A stretch of DNA of 64,000 bases from Ostreococcus lucimarinus CCE9901 (Eukaryota; Chlorophyta; Mamiellophyceae; Mamiellales; Bathycoccaceae): positions 310,001-374,000 of the forward strand of contig NC_009360.1 in assembly GCF_000092065.1 (NCBI RefSeq). The letters are read 5' to 3'. Below the pieces are notes generated by a model. It saw nothing but the letters and a program-made list of their open reading frames with translations, was not told where the DNA came from and did not search any database. Each line of letters starts with the position of its first letter. Position 1 is the first letter of the stretch. The position numbers and the translations under genes were made by a program. Of the stretch, positions 1 to 9,804 are shown piece after piece.

Positions 1-52
1 CGTCATCAATTCGCGCGCGCTTTTTCGACTCCATCTCGTCCTCGACCGTCAT
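1..52 (-). CDS. Possible N-terminus of a gene running off the left edge
   Basis: Reading leftward from an ATG at 52 gives about 17 codons before the window ends: an acidic start (MTVEDEMES) followed by a basic KKRAR cluster that could be a nuclear localisation signal. No stop is met. The position fits a gene divergent from the helicase to its right, which is the common arrangement in this window. With so few residues no family can be named, and chance is a real alternative. Confidence 0.35.
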   Translation of the reverse strand, partial: MTVEDEMESKKRARIDD

Positions 53-482
53 CGATTCGCGCGCGCGCGCGCCCGCGACGCCCGCGCGCGACGCTCGTCC
101 CTCCGCGCGCGTCCCACCGCGCGCGCGACGTCGCGACGTGCGGCGTCGCCGCCGCGCGCCGCGCGCGTCCCGAACATCACACTCGCGCGCGGTGCCAGTG
201 GCTGAAACGCGCCTGCGACGCCGACGCGCGTCACAATTCAACGCGCGACGACGCTCGCGATGCAGGGCTACGGGTACGGGTGCGTCAGCGCGCGATGCGG
301 CGATATATTGGACGCGCGATCGCGCGGTGCGCGAGGGCGATGACGCGTCGCGCGCGACGCGACGCGCGGCGATCGAGGACGATCGAGGCGATCTCGGGAT
401 TTGGCAGAATTTTGGGGTTCTCGAACGCGCGGGAACGCGGGAAACGCGGGACGCGCGTCGAACGGATCGAACGCGCGGTCGG
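53..482. promoter_or_regulatory. CpG-rich upstream region of the helicase gene
   Basis: Roughly 430 bp dominated by CG, GCGCGC and CGACG runs. An open frame continuous with the helicase crosses it, but its translation is almost all Arg, Ala and Ser and begins at a GTG, so I read it as 5' leader and promoter rather than protein. No TATA box or other discrete site stands out. Confidence 0.45.
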
Positions 483-1811
483 ATGGCGGTGAGAGACGGT
501 GATGACGCGTCGTGGGACGTCGCGAGATCGAGCGCGAAGACTGACGAGACGATGGGATGGAACGAACGAACGCGCAGGGCGCCCCCGCCGCAGCCGCAAC
601 AAAACGGAAACTGGAAGGACACGCTCGCGTTGCCGCCTCGAGATGAGCGGTATCGCACGGAGGATGTCACGGCGACGAAAGGAAATGAGTTTGAGGATTA
701 TTTTCTCAAGAGAGAGCTCCTGATGGGGATCTTTGAAAAGGGTTTTGAGAGACCTTCGCCGATTCAGGAGGAGTCGATTCCCATCGCGCTCACGGGACGA
801 GACATTTTGGCTCGGGCAAAGAATGGGACGGGGAAGACGGCGGCGTTTACTATTCCCATCCTCGAGAAGGTTGATACCAGTAAGAATATCATTCAAGCGG
901 TCATCTTGGTGCCGACGCGCGAGTTGGCGCTGCAAACGAGTCAAGTCGCAAAGGAACTCGGAAAGCATTTGGGGGTCGCCGTCATGGTTACCACAGGAGG
1001 TACTTCTTTGAAGGATGATATCATGCGTTTGCACCAGCCGGTGCACATCGTCGTCGCGACCCCTGGTCGTCTCGTCGATTTGGCGAGTAAGAGCGTGGCT
1101 AAATTGGGCCAAGCTACGATGCTCGCCATGGATGAGGCCGATAAGCTCCTTTCACCCGAATTCCAACCCGTCATCGCCCAAGTGATCAACTTCATGGCGA
1201 AGAACCGACAAATATTGTTGTACTCCGCCACTTTCCCGGTCACGGTGAAGGACTTCAAGGACAAGTATTTGCGTAAGCCTTACGTTATCAATCTCATGGA
1301 AGAGCTCACGCTGAAGGGTATCACCCAATACTACGCCTTCGTCGAAGAAAAGCAAAAGGTGCACTGCTTGAACACCCTCTTCAGCAAACTTCAAATCAAC
1401 CAATCCATCATTTTCTGTAACAGCGTCACTCGCGTAGAGTTGCTCGCTAGGAAAATCACCGAACTTGGATATTCTTGCTTCTACATTCACGCCAAGATGA
1501 TTCAGGCGCACCGCAACCGCGTCTTCCACGACTTCCGCAACGGCGCTTGCCGCAACTTGGTGTCGTCGGATCTCTTCACTCGCGGTATCGATATTCAATC
1601 CGTCAACGTCGTCATCAACTTCGACTTCCCGAAGAATTCTGAGACGTACTTGCACAGAGTCGGTCGATCCGGCCGTTTCGGTCACCTGGGCATCGCCGTG
1701 AATCTTATTACTTACGACGATCGCATGAATTTGTTCCGCATCGAACAAGAACTCGGAACGGAGATTCAACAAATCCCTTCCCAGATCGATCCATCAAAAT
1801 ACTGCCGATAA
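483..1811 (+). CDS. DHH1: DEAD-box RNA helicase of the DDX6/Dhh1 family
   Basis: This is an ATP-dependent RNA helicase of the DDX6/Dhh1/RH6-8-12 group, which acts in cytoplasmic P-bodies to repress translation and promote mRNA decapping. The 442-residue product has the helicase motifs in order: Q-motif region ([13 protein letters not shown]), Walker [25 protein letters not shown] (MDEADK), SAT, and motif [15 protein letters not shown]. The AKNGTGKT form and the C-terminal LITYDDR...GTEIQQIP stretch are typical of DDX6 rather than eIF4A. The frame stays open to a GTG at 138, but the leader is Arg-rich. I chose the ATG at 483; another in-frame ATG at 552 is also possible. The C-terminus matches the family end, and no intron is needed. 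Confidence 0.93.
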   Translation: MAVRDGDDASWDVARSSAKTDETMGWNERTRRAPPPQPQQNGNWKDTLALPPRDERYRTEDVTATKGNEFEDYFLKRELLMGIFEKGFERPSPIQEESIPIALTGRDILARAKNGTGKTAAFTIPILEKVDTSKNIIQAVILVPTRELALQTSQVAKELGKHLGVAVMVTTGGTSLKDDIMRLHQPVHIVVATPGRLVDLASKSVAKLGQATMLAMDEADKLLSPEFQPVIAQVINFMAKNRQILLYSATFPVTVKDFKDKYLRKPYVINLMEELTLKGITQYYAFVEEKQKVHCLNTLFSKLQINQSIIFCNSVTRVELLARKITELGYSCFYIHAKMIQAHRNRVFHDFRNGACRNLVSSDLFTRGIDIQSVNVVINFDFPKNSETYLHRVGRSGRFGHLGIAVNLITYDDRMNLFRIEQELGTEIQQIPSQIDPSKYCR

Positions 1812-1940
1812 TTTCATAACACGACGAATCATTCGTGCAAATGATTAGGCAGATAACAACTGCTTCGATAGGTTAGCTTAATAATGGTGAGTGGCGAATG
1901 ATGAACGCTCGCGCGAGGGCGCGGCGTCTTATCGTACGTG

Positions 1941-1998
1941 GGTTTCCTTCTGGGACGACACAGTTTTTTATGGTGCGTTCCATCTCACGAAGGAAACC
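1941..1998. repeat. 10-bp inverted repeat, 38-nt loop
   Basis: GGTTTCCTTC at 1941-1950 is perfectly complementary to GAAGGAAACC at 1989-1998. The loop contains a T6 run. It lies in the unexplained 1.8-2.5 kb gap. Confidence 0.6.
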
Positions 1999-2111
1999 GA
2001 CGTTGTAGCATAAACGCAAAGTGGCGATGGAGAACCAGACGGGTTTGTTCTCGGAAATACACAAAATACCTCGCGTCGCGTCTCGCGCGTGGGGGCACAA
2101 AACGAAAAAGA

Positions 2112-2140
2112 CGGCGCTGTCTCGCTCTGAGACTGCGCCG
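2112..2140. other. Strong hairpin in the non-coding gap
   Basis: The arm at 2112-2123 (CGGCGCTGTCTC) pairs with 2129-2140 (GAGACTGCGCCG) around a GCTCT loop. Eleven of twelve positions pair, with one T-T mismatch. No ORF with protein-like composition spans it. Confidence 0.6.
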
Positions 2141-2460
2141 GCACGAATGGATTGAACCATCTCTGTGTCTCATCGAGACGTCGCGGAGTCAATCCAAACA
2201 AGCGAAGATATTTTCTCGCTCCATGATACGCCAAGGATAATTACTTGGCGACGTTCGTCGACGAGCGCCTCGCGTTCGTCGCGCACTCAAGATGCGCCGC
2301 CCCCGTGGCGTCGTACCCACTTTCACGCCTCTTCGTCTGTACGGACATCTTTCTGAGGTTACATGGCAGCCTTTGGCTTAGCCTTTACATACATACACAG
2401 CTAGTGCGCACTCGAATAGACGCGAATAACATCGCGGAATGATTTGTAAGCGACGTTATA

Positions 2461-2496
2461 TACTACAATGACTCTACCATACTACAATGACTCTAC
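2461..2496. repeat. Tandem duplication, two 17-bp copies 2 bp apart
   Basis: The 17-mer TACTACAATGACTCTAC occurs at 2461-2477 and again at 2480-2496, giving a 19-bp period. The right copy overlaps the stop codon of the leftward SANT gene, so the repeat lies in its 3' untranslated region. Confidence 0.7.
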
Positions 2497-3577
2497 TTGT
2501 TCCGCCCGGCGAAAATCGCTTCGCCCGACGGAGTCAGACGCCACGAATCATCTCGCAGCAAACCTCTCGGAATGATGATATGTCGGTACGCGGCCGAACA
2601 TTGATAACCGACGCGCCCGGGAATGTAAGACGCGAACAATCCCCACTTGTCGCCGCAGCCGTACTGTTTCGCCACCTCGACGAACCGCTCGATTTCGCCT
2701 TCATCCCAGTCTCCGTTGCGCTGCTCTTCTCCGCCAGTGTGCCGGTAAAAGTACGCGTTGGGATTCTTATACAGCATTCGCCTCGCGTGATCTCGAGCTT
2801 GTTCGCCCTTTCCGGGCCTGCGGTCTCCCGAGCCACCACCGTTTAGCTCCCAAGCCTTGTTCGCATTCTCCGCGATGCCGAGTCGGATTCGTTCTGTTTC
2901 CTCCACCCAACCGTGGAACCCTCCGACCATTTTCGGGCCAGGTTCGAGTCCATGCATCGCGCAGTACTCGTCGCACGTCAAGTGGCACTCCAAAGCCTCG
3001 TCGATTTCTCCCTTGGGCTTATCATCTTCGCCAATTTCCACCCATCGCCCCTTCGAAGACTCGCCTCGCATTCTTGCGCTTCGTCGCGTCGGCTCCGCCG
3101 GCGTCTCCTCCTTCTTCTCTCGTCTCTTTCGCTTCGAGTCCTTCGCCTCGCCCGCGGATTTCTCTAGCGCATCTTTCGATTCGCGCACTTTCAGCGACGC
3201 CAACAATTCGTTGTTTCGTCGCACGCGCGCCTGTTTCGTTCGTCGACGCGCTTCGTCAGTCTGTCCGCGCGACGACTTTGAATTCAAATCATTCAATCGC
3301 GACGTCCACGCACCTCACGCTCGCGTTCGTAATCCGTCAACTGCGACGATCGAACCGGCGATTTCACTAAGTTTTCCCGAGACGTCGCGCGCGCGTCGAC
3401 GCGCGCCAGTTCCACCGTTTCCACCGACGTCGCGTTCGAATTCGGTTTCGAGCTGTCGCCCTCGAGTCGTCGCGTCGCCGTCGGTTTCGACGCCGATTCC
3501 GGGGGCACCGCGCCGTTGATCTCGAAGAACGCCTTTCGCCGCCCCGGCGACGCGGTCGCGTTCGCGCGCGAAGGCAT
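2493..3577 (-). CDS. SANT/Myb-like domain nuclear protein, one intron
   Basis: I model two exons, 3577-3314 and 3230-2493, joined in phase 0 to give 333 residues. Without splicing, the downstream frame has no ATG and an in-frame TGA just upstream. Joining at GAG|GTGCGT and CAG|GCG restores a continuous basic helix (LTDYEREREARVRRNNE, then LLASLKV), a pattern seen in plant nuclear proteins. The C-terminal third is SANT/Myb-like (GDWDEGEIERFVEVAKQYG, then a W and GYQCSAAYRH), which suggests chromatin or DNA binding. A Lys/Arg/Glu-rich stretch precedes it. I do not recognise a named orthologue. The 3' end faces the non-coding gap. Confidence 0.7.
3231..3313 (-). other. 83-nt spliceosomal intron
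   Basis: On the minus strand it begins GTGCGTGG, has a consensus CTGAC branch point at 3259-3255 and ends CAG at 3231, 24 nt downstream of the branch. It restores the frame of the SANT gene. Confidence 0.75.
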
Positions 3578-3654
3578 CTCGCGCGCGCGAGACGCGTCGA
3601 GGTGTGCGGTTGTCTGCTGCGTTCCTACGGTTGTTACAATGCGCCTCGGCGATG

Positions 3655-4614
3655 CTATTCATTACTAATTTCCGCCTCCGCGGCGTCGCCGACGGCGCTG
3701 TCGTTGAGCGCGCAACACGTGACGGCTTTGTGATGACCGCTGTACACGCGAATGGCTTCGCCCGTGGAGCAATCCCACAGGCGCGCGGTGGTGTCCGAAC
3801 TCGCGGTGACGAGATAGGCTGCGTCGACGCTAAAGACACAATCCCACACCCAGCGCTGATGACCCTCGAGCACGCGCTCGAGCTTGAACCCATCTAAATT
3901 CCATAGTTTGACCGTCTTATCGCTCGACGTCGTGGCGAGTAAGCGACAATCCGGGGAAATTAAACACTTTAACACGTACCCGTTGTGCGAGTTGAGCTTG
4001 TGCAACGGCTCAAAATGCGCCGTCGTCTTCGACCCGGGCTGTAATTTCCACACGTAACACGTCCCTTTACTATTTCCCGCCACCACCATGGACCCATCGC
4101 CCGCGACCGTGAGCGATTGCACCGCCGTTCCTACCTCTGGCACGAGTTCGCACGAGCACGCGTTCGCCGTCAAATCCCACACTCGAATGTTCCCATTCTG
4201 ATCCGCGCTCATCAGCTCCGTCCCGTTCGGATGCAACACCACGCTCGTCACCGCGCCTCGACTCTCGTACTCTCGCTGATACCCTCCCGCGCGCAAATCC
4301 CAAATCTTCACCGTCCCGTCCTCGCTCCCCGTGTACATCCAGCTCCCGTGCGGCTCGAATCCCACCGCCGTCACGTTCCCCGTGTGTCCATCGTACGACG
4401 TCACCGCCTGCGGGTTCGACGCGTTCACCTCGAACAACCGCACGTGCGGATTCCCCGCCGCCGCGAGGTATCGCTTGTCCGGCGTGATCTCCAGCTTGTT
4501 CACCTGCGAGTCCGCGTACTGCAGCGTTCGATAGCACACCCCGCGCGTCGCCTCCCAGAACCGCACGGTGTGGTCGTATCCCGCCGTCGCGAGCACGACG
4601 CTCGGCGTCGGCAT
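3655..4614 (-). CDS. LST8: LST8, WD40 subunit of the TOR kinase complex
   Basis: This is the small beta-propeller (319 residues) that binds and stabilises the TOR kinase domain in TORC1 and TORC2. The N-terminus ([17 protein letters not shown]) and the following [17 protein letters not shown] are characteristic of LST8/GbetaL, and about seven WD repeats follow ([48 protein letters not shown]). I start at the ATG at 4614. The frame is open further upstream, but that extension is Arg-rich and has no counterpart in the family. The C-terminal tail after the last repeat is short and acidic. With a TOR kinase elsewhere this would be part of nutrient signalling. Confidence 0.92.
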   Translation of the reverse strand: MPTPSVVLATAGYDHTVRFWEATRGVCYRTLQYADSQVNKLEITPDKRYLAAAGNPHVRLFEVNASNPQAVTSYDGHTGNVTAVGFEPHGSWMYTGSEDGTVKIWDLRAGGYQREYESRGAVTSVVLHPNGTELMSADQNGNIRVWDLTANACSCELVPEVGTAVQSLTVAGDGSMVVAGNSKGTCYVWKLQPGSKTTAHFEPLHKLNSHNGYVLKCLISPDCRLLATTSSDKTVKLWNLDGFKLERVLEGHQRWVWDCVFSVDAAYLVTASSDTTARLWDCSTGEAIRVYSGHHKAVTCCALNDSAVGDAAEAEISNE

Positions 4615-4964
4615 CGCGTCGAGCGCTCGGCGTCGCGCTCGGCGTCGTCCGTCGCGTCGCGCTCGCGACGCGACGCGCGACGTCGACGCGACGCGCGGCG
4701 TCGCGGATTCGCGGCGACGCGCGACGCGACGCGCGTCGTAAAAAAACGCCGGTCGCAAAAAAACGCGCGTTTAAGCGTGTAGATTACCTTTCAACGCAGA
4801 GACGATCGCATTCGCGATGGCGCACTGTTTATGCACACGGCGCGCGAATGACTCGAGCCGGCGGCGCGCCGGCGACGGATGACGGCGGATGGCGACGGCG
4901 CGCGCTTTATCCGACGCGCGACGGGACGGCGACGACGCGAACGACGCGCGCGAACGACGACGCG

Positions 4965-6587
4965 ATGGCGGACGAAGACATGGAGGCGCTCGAGCGCATG
5001 ATGGCGGCCATGGAGGCGAAGGAACGCGAGGCGGTGGACGACCACGTGACGAGTCGGTTTCCGAAGATGCGCATCGCGTGGGAGGCGAACGCGATCGAGG
5101 GCGGCGCGGACGCCGTCGTCGTCGCGGGATGCGCGCCGATCGACGTCGGCGGTGGACGCATGAAAGAGTTCGCCGGACACGCGTTTCACGAGCTGGCGCG
5201 GATGAAGAGTGGGTTGAGCGCGGTGTGCGAAGTCAAGCTGGCGAAGAAGGCGTCGATGGCGGCGCTGGACGAGGAGGCGATGGATGACTTTGTGGATTTT
5301 GATTCTCCGGAGTTTAAGATGAAAAAGACGAAGCGACGAGGGAATAAGGAGTTTGGTGATCACTACGGCGCGTTGGGGTTGGCGACGAAGCGATACTTGG
5401 CGACGAAGGAGGAAATTCTTGAAAAGCATCGCTGGTTGACGATCGCGTTGCATCCGGATAAGCGCGGGGTGGCGCAAGTCGACGCCGTCGAAGCCGAGCG
5501 CATTGAACAGCGCTATAAGGCTGTCGTGACGGCGATGGAAGTCTTGACGGATAAGGCGAGAAGACGGGAGTTTGATTCCGTCGATGCGCCGGATTACAAG
5601 TTCCCATCCTCGTGCGAAGAGGGTGAGTTTTTCGAGACCTTTATGCCGCACTTTCACTTGTTGTCTCGCTTTAGCGAAACCAAGCCGGTGCCGATCTGTG
5701 ACGACCCGGATGCGCCGTATGAAGACGTGCGTAAACATTACATTTTCTGGGCGGCGAAGTTCAATTCGTGGAGAGAATTCCCGCACGAAAAAGAAAACGA
5801 CACGGAGACGGCGCACGACCGCGACCATCGTCGTCAAATGGAAAAGGAAAACAGATCCCTTCGCGCCGAATCGAAGAAGAAGGAACAAGCTCAGATTCGT
5901 GCTTTCGTCGAGGCCGCGCAAAAGTACGATCCTCGATGCATCAAGCAACGCGCCATTGAAAAGGCTGCGCGCGATGCGAAGAAGATGAGCCGCAACAATA
6001 GCGCCCGCCAGCTCGCCGAAGAGGACGAGAAGGCCAAGGCTGAGGCTGAGGCCGCCGCGAAGGCTGCAGCCGAAGCCAGCAAGGCCGACAAGGCGAACGC
6101 GAAGAAGGAGCTCGAAAAACTGAAAAAGGCGCTCCGTAAAGAAAAACAGCGACTTCGAGCGATCGGCGCTGTCGCGGAAGGCTGGGTAGATTACCCTGGC
6201 GACGGCGAGCTCGAGAGCCTGTGCGACGCATTGACTATCGATCACGCCAAGGAATTGAAGACGCTGTTGGACGCCGCGATGAACGGCGACGACGTCAAGG
6301 GTCCATGGGACGCCACCGCGTGCGTCCTCGCGTGCTTGGTCTTGGCCAAGGGTGGCGACTGGCAAGCAAAGGCGGATGAAGCCGCCAGCCGCCGCGCTGA
6401 GAGAGAGGCTTCCGACAAGGTTGGCGGAGCGTGGGGCGCCGACGAAATCACCGAGCTCGAAACGGCTACGAAGCAACTGTTCCCGTTGGGTACCATCAAC
6501 CGTTGGGACTCCATCGCGGCTCACATGGCGAGCGCGGGCAAGCCCCGCACCGCGATGTGCTGCATGACGAAGTCTCGCTCGATGTAA
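4965..6587 (+). CDS. ZUO1: Zuotin-type J-domain co-chaperone (DNAJC2/MPP11/GlsA) with one SANT domain
   Basis: Ribosome-associated Hsp40 that recruits Hsp70 to nascent chains; in plants and animals the family also acts on chromatin. In the 540-residue product, the zuotin leader HYGALGL opens the J domain, which has HPD in ALHPDKRG (about residues 120-200). A basic, Ala/Lys/Glu-rich helical region follows (REFPHEKEND and beyond), then a C-terminal SANT-like segment (WGADEITELETATKQLFPLG ... RTAM). Animal and plant orthologues carry two SANT domains; this protein stops after the first, and only about 130 bp remain before the next gene, so a second cannot fit. An upstream in-frame ATG at 4848 would add 39 low-complexity residues. 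Confidence 0.88.
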   Translation: MADEDMEALERMMAAMEAKEREAVDDHVTSRFPKMRIAWEANAIEGGADAVVVAGCAPIDVGGGRMKEFAGHAFHELARMKSGLSAVCEVKLAKKASMAALDEEAMDDFVDFDSPEFKMKKTKRRGNKEFGDHYGALGLATKRYLATKEEILEKHRWLTIALHPDKRGVAQVDAVEAERIEQRYKAVVTAMEVLTDKARRREFDSVDAPDYKFPSSCEEGEFFETFMPHFHLLSRFSETKPVPICDDPDAPYEDVRKHYIFWAAKFNSWREFPHEKENDTETAHDRDHRRQMEKENRSLRAESKKKEQAQIRAFVEAAQKYDPRCIKQRAIEKAARDAKKMSRNNSARQLAEEDEKAKAEAEAAAKAAAEASKADKANAKKELEKLKKALRKEKQRLRAIGAVAEGWVDYPGDGELESLCDALTIDHAKELKTLLDAAMNGDDVKGPWDATACVLACLVLAKGGDWQAKADEAASRRAEREASDKVGGAWGADEITELETATKQLFPLGTINRWDSIAAHMASAGKPRTAMCCMTKSRSM

Positions 6588-6718
6588 GCAGGCCGCGCTC
6601 GCTCGCGCACACAATTCTTTCCCAGACATTTCTGGCACCTAAACACACACAACGCAAATAACACTAGCTACTTACTTACATGCAATCCACTGTTGATATT
6701 TCGCTATCGTATTACACT

Positions 6719-9700
6719 CTATGCGTCGCTCACCTTGACCGGCAAAAGTCGCCCGACGACGAGCGAGCCGTCGCCGCATCGTTCAGACACAAACATGGAA
6801 TTTTCTGCGTCGCTCCCTTCGGGGGTTTCAAACTTCAAGAGATGATGCGTGCCCGCGAAGTCGGCCCAAAGCGCATTTGGTATCACGTTTCCATCGCTTG
6901 CCGTCACTAACGCCCATTTACCCTCGCCCCAAGGAGTCGCCAATTTCCCAGCCTCGAGGAACTTCATCCCCGGCGTGCCGGCCCAGGACCACTCGCGCTC
7001 TCGCTCGTTCGAAATTTTGGACGCGAGCTCGTGTGATTCAATCGCACTTTTCGTCGGCGCTGACGTCGGTACAGCACAGAGCGCGATCGACTCTTCGCCC
7101 GAGGTTTCAACTCCGGTACCCGCCGCCCACTTCATGAAAGGAACTCGTGACTTCTGTACCTCGCTCGACTCGCCGCTCTTCAGCGCTTCGTAATACGCGT
7201 ACGTATCTCGCATTCGTTCCACATCGCGAACGTGGTAGCTGAAATCAACCGTGATTGGCACATGTTTTGCCATAGCTTGGTCTTTGCGCATGAACAAGAA
7301 GACTGTCTTTGAATTGGCAAAACACAGATAATTGAGCGTTCGCCGGAGGATGCCGACGGCGACGACGTCGCCGTACGATGGGAAGAAGACCGCCGCGTTG
7401 AACACATCTTGCTCTTGCGCCACCGAAACGTCGCCCTTCATGGCGGTCAAACGAGTGGCCATTCGTTCTGCGAAAGCGATAGATTCTTGGGTCGGGGATA
7501 GTCTGAAAAATCCAGCATCTGAGCTCACCACTCGACCGCCGTGCAAGAATCGACTCCAATCCATGGTAGGATCGTCGACGACGTGGTCGTATCCGTACGC
7601 AGAAGCATCGTCCCAACCATCGCTCGCGGACTCCAAATCAGAATCTCTGTAAAAGAATTTCGAAGGGTCATCAAGCAAGACGACTCGCGGATCGACGAAG
7701 ACGACTCCGTGACCGTCTCGAAGAACGGCGTGAATGGCGTACCATTTGAGAGCAGCTTTCGAGAGCGGAGTCTTTTGCGACTTGCGGATCACAGTGGCGA
7801 GTCCGGCATCCCTCGCCGCTTTCGCGATGCTCTCATCATCTGTGACGACCATAGCTCGCTTTATCAATCTATTCTTCTCGATGCCGTGCTCTAGGAACAA
7901 TCCAAACACTTCGGAGTCTTTGGCGTCCGCGACGACGATCATGGCATCGCCGTGCTCATCGAAAGTCAACTTGCTAGAAAGCACATCGCAGATTTCCTTC
8001 ACAGTTTTCCTCAACTTTGAATCACTCCGGCACACACGCTCACTATCGCTGATGACGTGCAATTTTCGATCGAGTTTGTCCACTTTTCCATCCCACGCCG
8101 TCATAGGTTCGCACGTCTTTGCGCCCGCGCGCCCTTTCGTCCACGTCTTGCTTCCGATGAATCCATCATTAATGCTATGCAAGTGACCAGACTCCAGTTG
8201 AATAATAGACTTCAAGCCCTTATCGCAGCCAGTGATGCAGTCGAGCGACGACAACGGTGCGTCCTTGGTGTAATACGCGTGAACGAGCTTGATTTTGTTG
8301 TCCTTGTCCGTGTGATAGTTCGCGTGCATCGCCACCGGGCGATGATTCTCTCGCTGTAAAGGCTTCGAGTGACGAATGATTCGAAACATGACCTTGCTGT
8401 TCATGAAGCAAAACGGATCCATGACTCGCACTGTCGCCCCTGACGTCATGTGCGCGTCGCGACTCGCGAACCAGAGCTCAAGATTGTACCCGCTCTGGTC
8501 CCACAACTCTTCCGTTGCCAAGCGATGCGCCATGATTTTCATCAACCGCAAACTTGCTTCAGTGGCGCTCACGTACCACATGCCGCTATTGAGCGCGGCA
8601 ACGCGAAATGATCCAGCGCGCCGCCGAGCCTCACCGAACGAAACATCGTCGATAGGCTGTAAGAATCCATTGGCTGAATCATTATCGAAGCCATCACTCA
8701 TGCTTTCGATGTCGCTGTCGCGGTACAAGTAATCGAATGGGTTCTGCTGATACGTGACGTCTGTGTCGGTAAGCAGCACAGAACATCCTACGGCGACGAA
8801 CTCTTGAATCAAAGCAAACTTCTTCGCGCTCACTTTGTGATTACCCATCACGGGATCTTCGTGAAAGTAATAGGGCACGCCCAGCTCATCCAAACGCTTT
8901 GTCAGCGGCTCGTCGAGCGCGATGACGAGAAAGTTTGGAACTTTCAACGCGATGAGCATTTCCAAGAATGGCGTCAAACCAGGCGCTTGCGAGTTCGCCA
9001 CCGCGGCTAGTACTTCTCTGTTTTTCGCCACTCGTCGCAAAACTTCGCAAAGCGCCTCGCGTCCGTCGCAGTTCTGAGGCCACTCTTCAGAGTCGCGCGG
9101 AACGATGAAATCTAACGAGCGCGCGGAACCCCATATCCGTCTATTAATTCGCTTCGGTTCACACCTGTTCGGTCTTGAGTCATCCACGACGAACGCATCC
9201 GTTCTGCGCCCATTGATCGCTCGAAGCGCGAACGGTTCCATGAACGATGGCGCCGCCGCGACGTAGGAATCTTCGCTCGATGCGGCGGACGCGTTTGACG
9301 TTCGCTCTTCATTTCGTCGCTCGACGTGCGACGTGACCGTATCTGAAATGACCCGTGATGATGGCGATGGCGGTGGTGGCGACGGTAAAGGCGACGGCGG
9401 TGGCGGCGGTGGCGAGTTTTCCACCGGCGGTGGCGGCGGTGGCGGCGGTGGCGAGGTTTCCACCGGCGGGTCATCGTCCACGTGGACTTCGCGAAGTCGC
9501 GGCGATTCCTCCACCGCCGCGTTCGCCTCCTCCGCCGCTCGATCGCGTCTCTCGATAATCTCCTTCACCTCCGCGTCCACTCGAACATCCAACTCGCGTT
9601 TCACCATTTCGTCCCTCGTTCGTGCGTCGCTCGCCGCGCCCGCCATCGGTTCCCCCCTCAAAAGCGCCCCCCTCGTCGGATTCAATCGATACAAATCCAC

Positions 9701-9787
9701 CCGCAACAGCGCGACGAGCGCGCCCAACGCGATCCCTTGCGTCAACACCCGAACCGCGCGACCCCGTCGCGTCGTCCAAAACGCCAT
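6719..9787 (-). CDS. Type II membrane protein with two tandem GT77-like glycosyltransferase domains
   Basis: Predicted Golgi glycosyltransferase of 1022 residues. A short cytosolic N-terminus is followed by a signal anchor (VLTQGIALGALVALL, residues about 15-36), a Ser-Pro-rich stalk with SPPPP runs (about 107-142), and two copies of the nucleotide-diphospho-sugar transferase fold of the plant GT77 group (arabinosyl and xylosyl transferases of cell-wall polymers). Copy 1 has the metal-binding LLTDTDV at about 339, then FDYLYRDSDIESMSDGFD. Copy 2 repeats the layout (KFFYRDSDLESASDGWD), but the DxD site reads VFVDPRV at about 697. I used the ATG at 9787; the open frame extends to a GTG only. 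A 73-codon ORF ends 17 nt upstream on the same strand. Confidence 0.8.
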   Translation of the reverse strand: MAFWTTRRGRAVRVLTQGIALGALVALLRVDLYRLNPTRGALLRGEPMAGAASDARTRDEMVKRELDVRVDAEVKEIIERRDRAAEEANAAVEESPRLREVHVDDDPPVETSPPPPPPPPPVENSPPPPPPSPLPSPPPPSPSSRVISDTVTSHVERRNEERTSNASAASSEDSYVAAAPSFMEPFALRAINGRRTDAFVVDDSRPNRCEPKRINRRIWGSARSLDFIVPRDSEEWPQNCDGREALCEVLRRVAKNREVLAAVANSQAPGLTPFLEMLIALKVPNFLVIALDEPLTKRLDELGVPYYFHEDPVMGNHKVSAKKFALIQEFVAVGCSVLLTDTDVTYQQNPFDYLYRDSDIESMSDGFDNDSANGFLQPIDDVSFGEARRRAGSFRVAALNSGMWYVSATEASLRLMKIMAHRLATEELWDQSGYNLELWFASRDAHMTSGATVRVMDPFCFMNSKVMFRIIRHSKPLQRENHRPVAMHANYHTDKDNKIKLVHAYYTKDAPLSSLDCITGCDKGLKSIIQLESGHLHSINDGFIGSKTWTKGRAGAKTCEPMTAWDGKVDKLDRKLHVISDSERVCRSDSKLRKTVKEICDVLSSKLTFDEHGDAMIVVADAKDSEVFGLFLEHGIEKNRLIKRAMVVTDDESIAKAARDAGLATVIRKSQKTPLSKAALKWYAIHAVLRDGHGVVFVDPRVVLLDDPSKFFYRDSDLESASDGWDDASAYGYDHVVDDPTMDWSRFLHGGRVVSSDAGFFRLSPTQESIAFAERMATRLTAMKGDVSVAQEQDVFNAAVFFPSYGDVVAVGILRRTLNYLCFANSKTVFLFMRKDQAMAKHVPITVDFSYHVRDVERMRDTYAYYEALKSGESSEVQKSRVPFMKWAAGTGVETSGEESIALCAVPTSAPTKSAIESHELASKISNEREREWSWAGTPGMKFLEAGKLATPWGEGKWALVTASDGNVIPNALWADFAGTHHLLKFETPEGSDAENSMFVSERCGDGSLVVGRLLPVKVSDA

Positions 9788-9804
9788 CTTCGAATCCCTC
9801 GCGC

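Larger units (their letters stand above)
1812..2492. other. 681-bp intergenic region with no convincing gene
   Basis: This lies between the helicase stop and the stop of the convergent SANT gene and is far longer than other convergent gaps here, which run from 2 to about 120 bp. Short open frames exist on both strands but are Arg-rich, mutually overlapping and unlike any family I know. The region does hold a 12-bp-stem hairpin (2112-2140), a 10-bp inverted repeat (1941-1998) and a 19-bp tandem duplication (2461-2496). A structured non-coding RNA is possible. I could not match it to U1, U2, U4, U5, U6, 7SL or tRNA consensus sequences. Confidence 0.5.

Noticed and set aside
1898-1904. ATGATGA, a C-box-like motif of C/D snoRNAs
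   Set aside because: No CTGA D box at a suitable distance and no terminal stem.
2942-2952. GGTTCGAGTCC resembling a tRNA B box
   Set aside because: No foldable cloverleaf around it; it lies in SANT-gene coding sequence.
6585-6590. GTAAGC just at the zuotin stop as a splice donor
   Set aside because: Only about 130 bp to the next gene, with no CTGAC branch point or open frame to supply the missing SANT domain.
4791-6638. 615-codon open frame antisense to the zuotin gene
   Set aside because: Composition is His/Arg/Leu-rich mirror of the Lys/Glu/Ala sense codons and matches no family; typical antisense shadow in GC-rich coding DNA.
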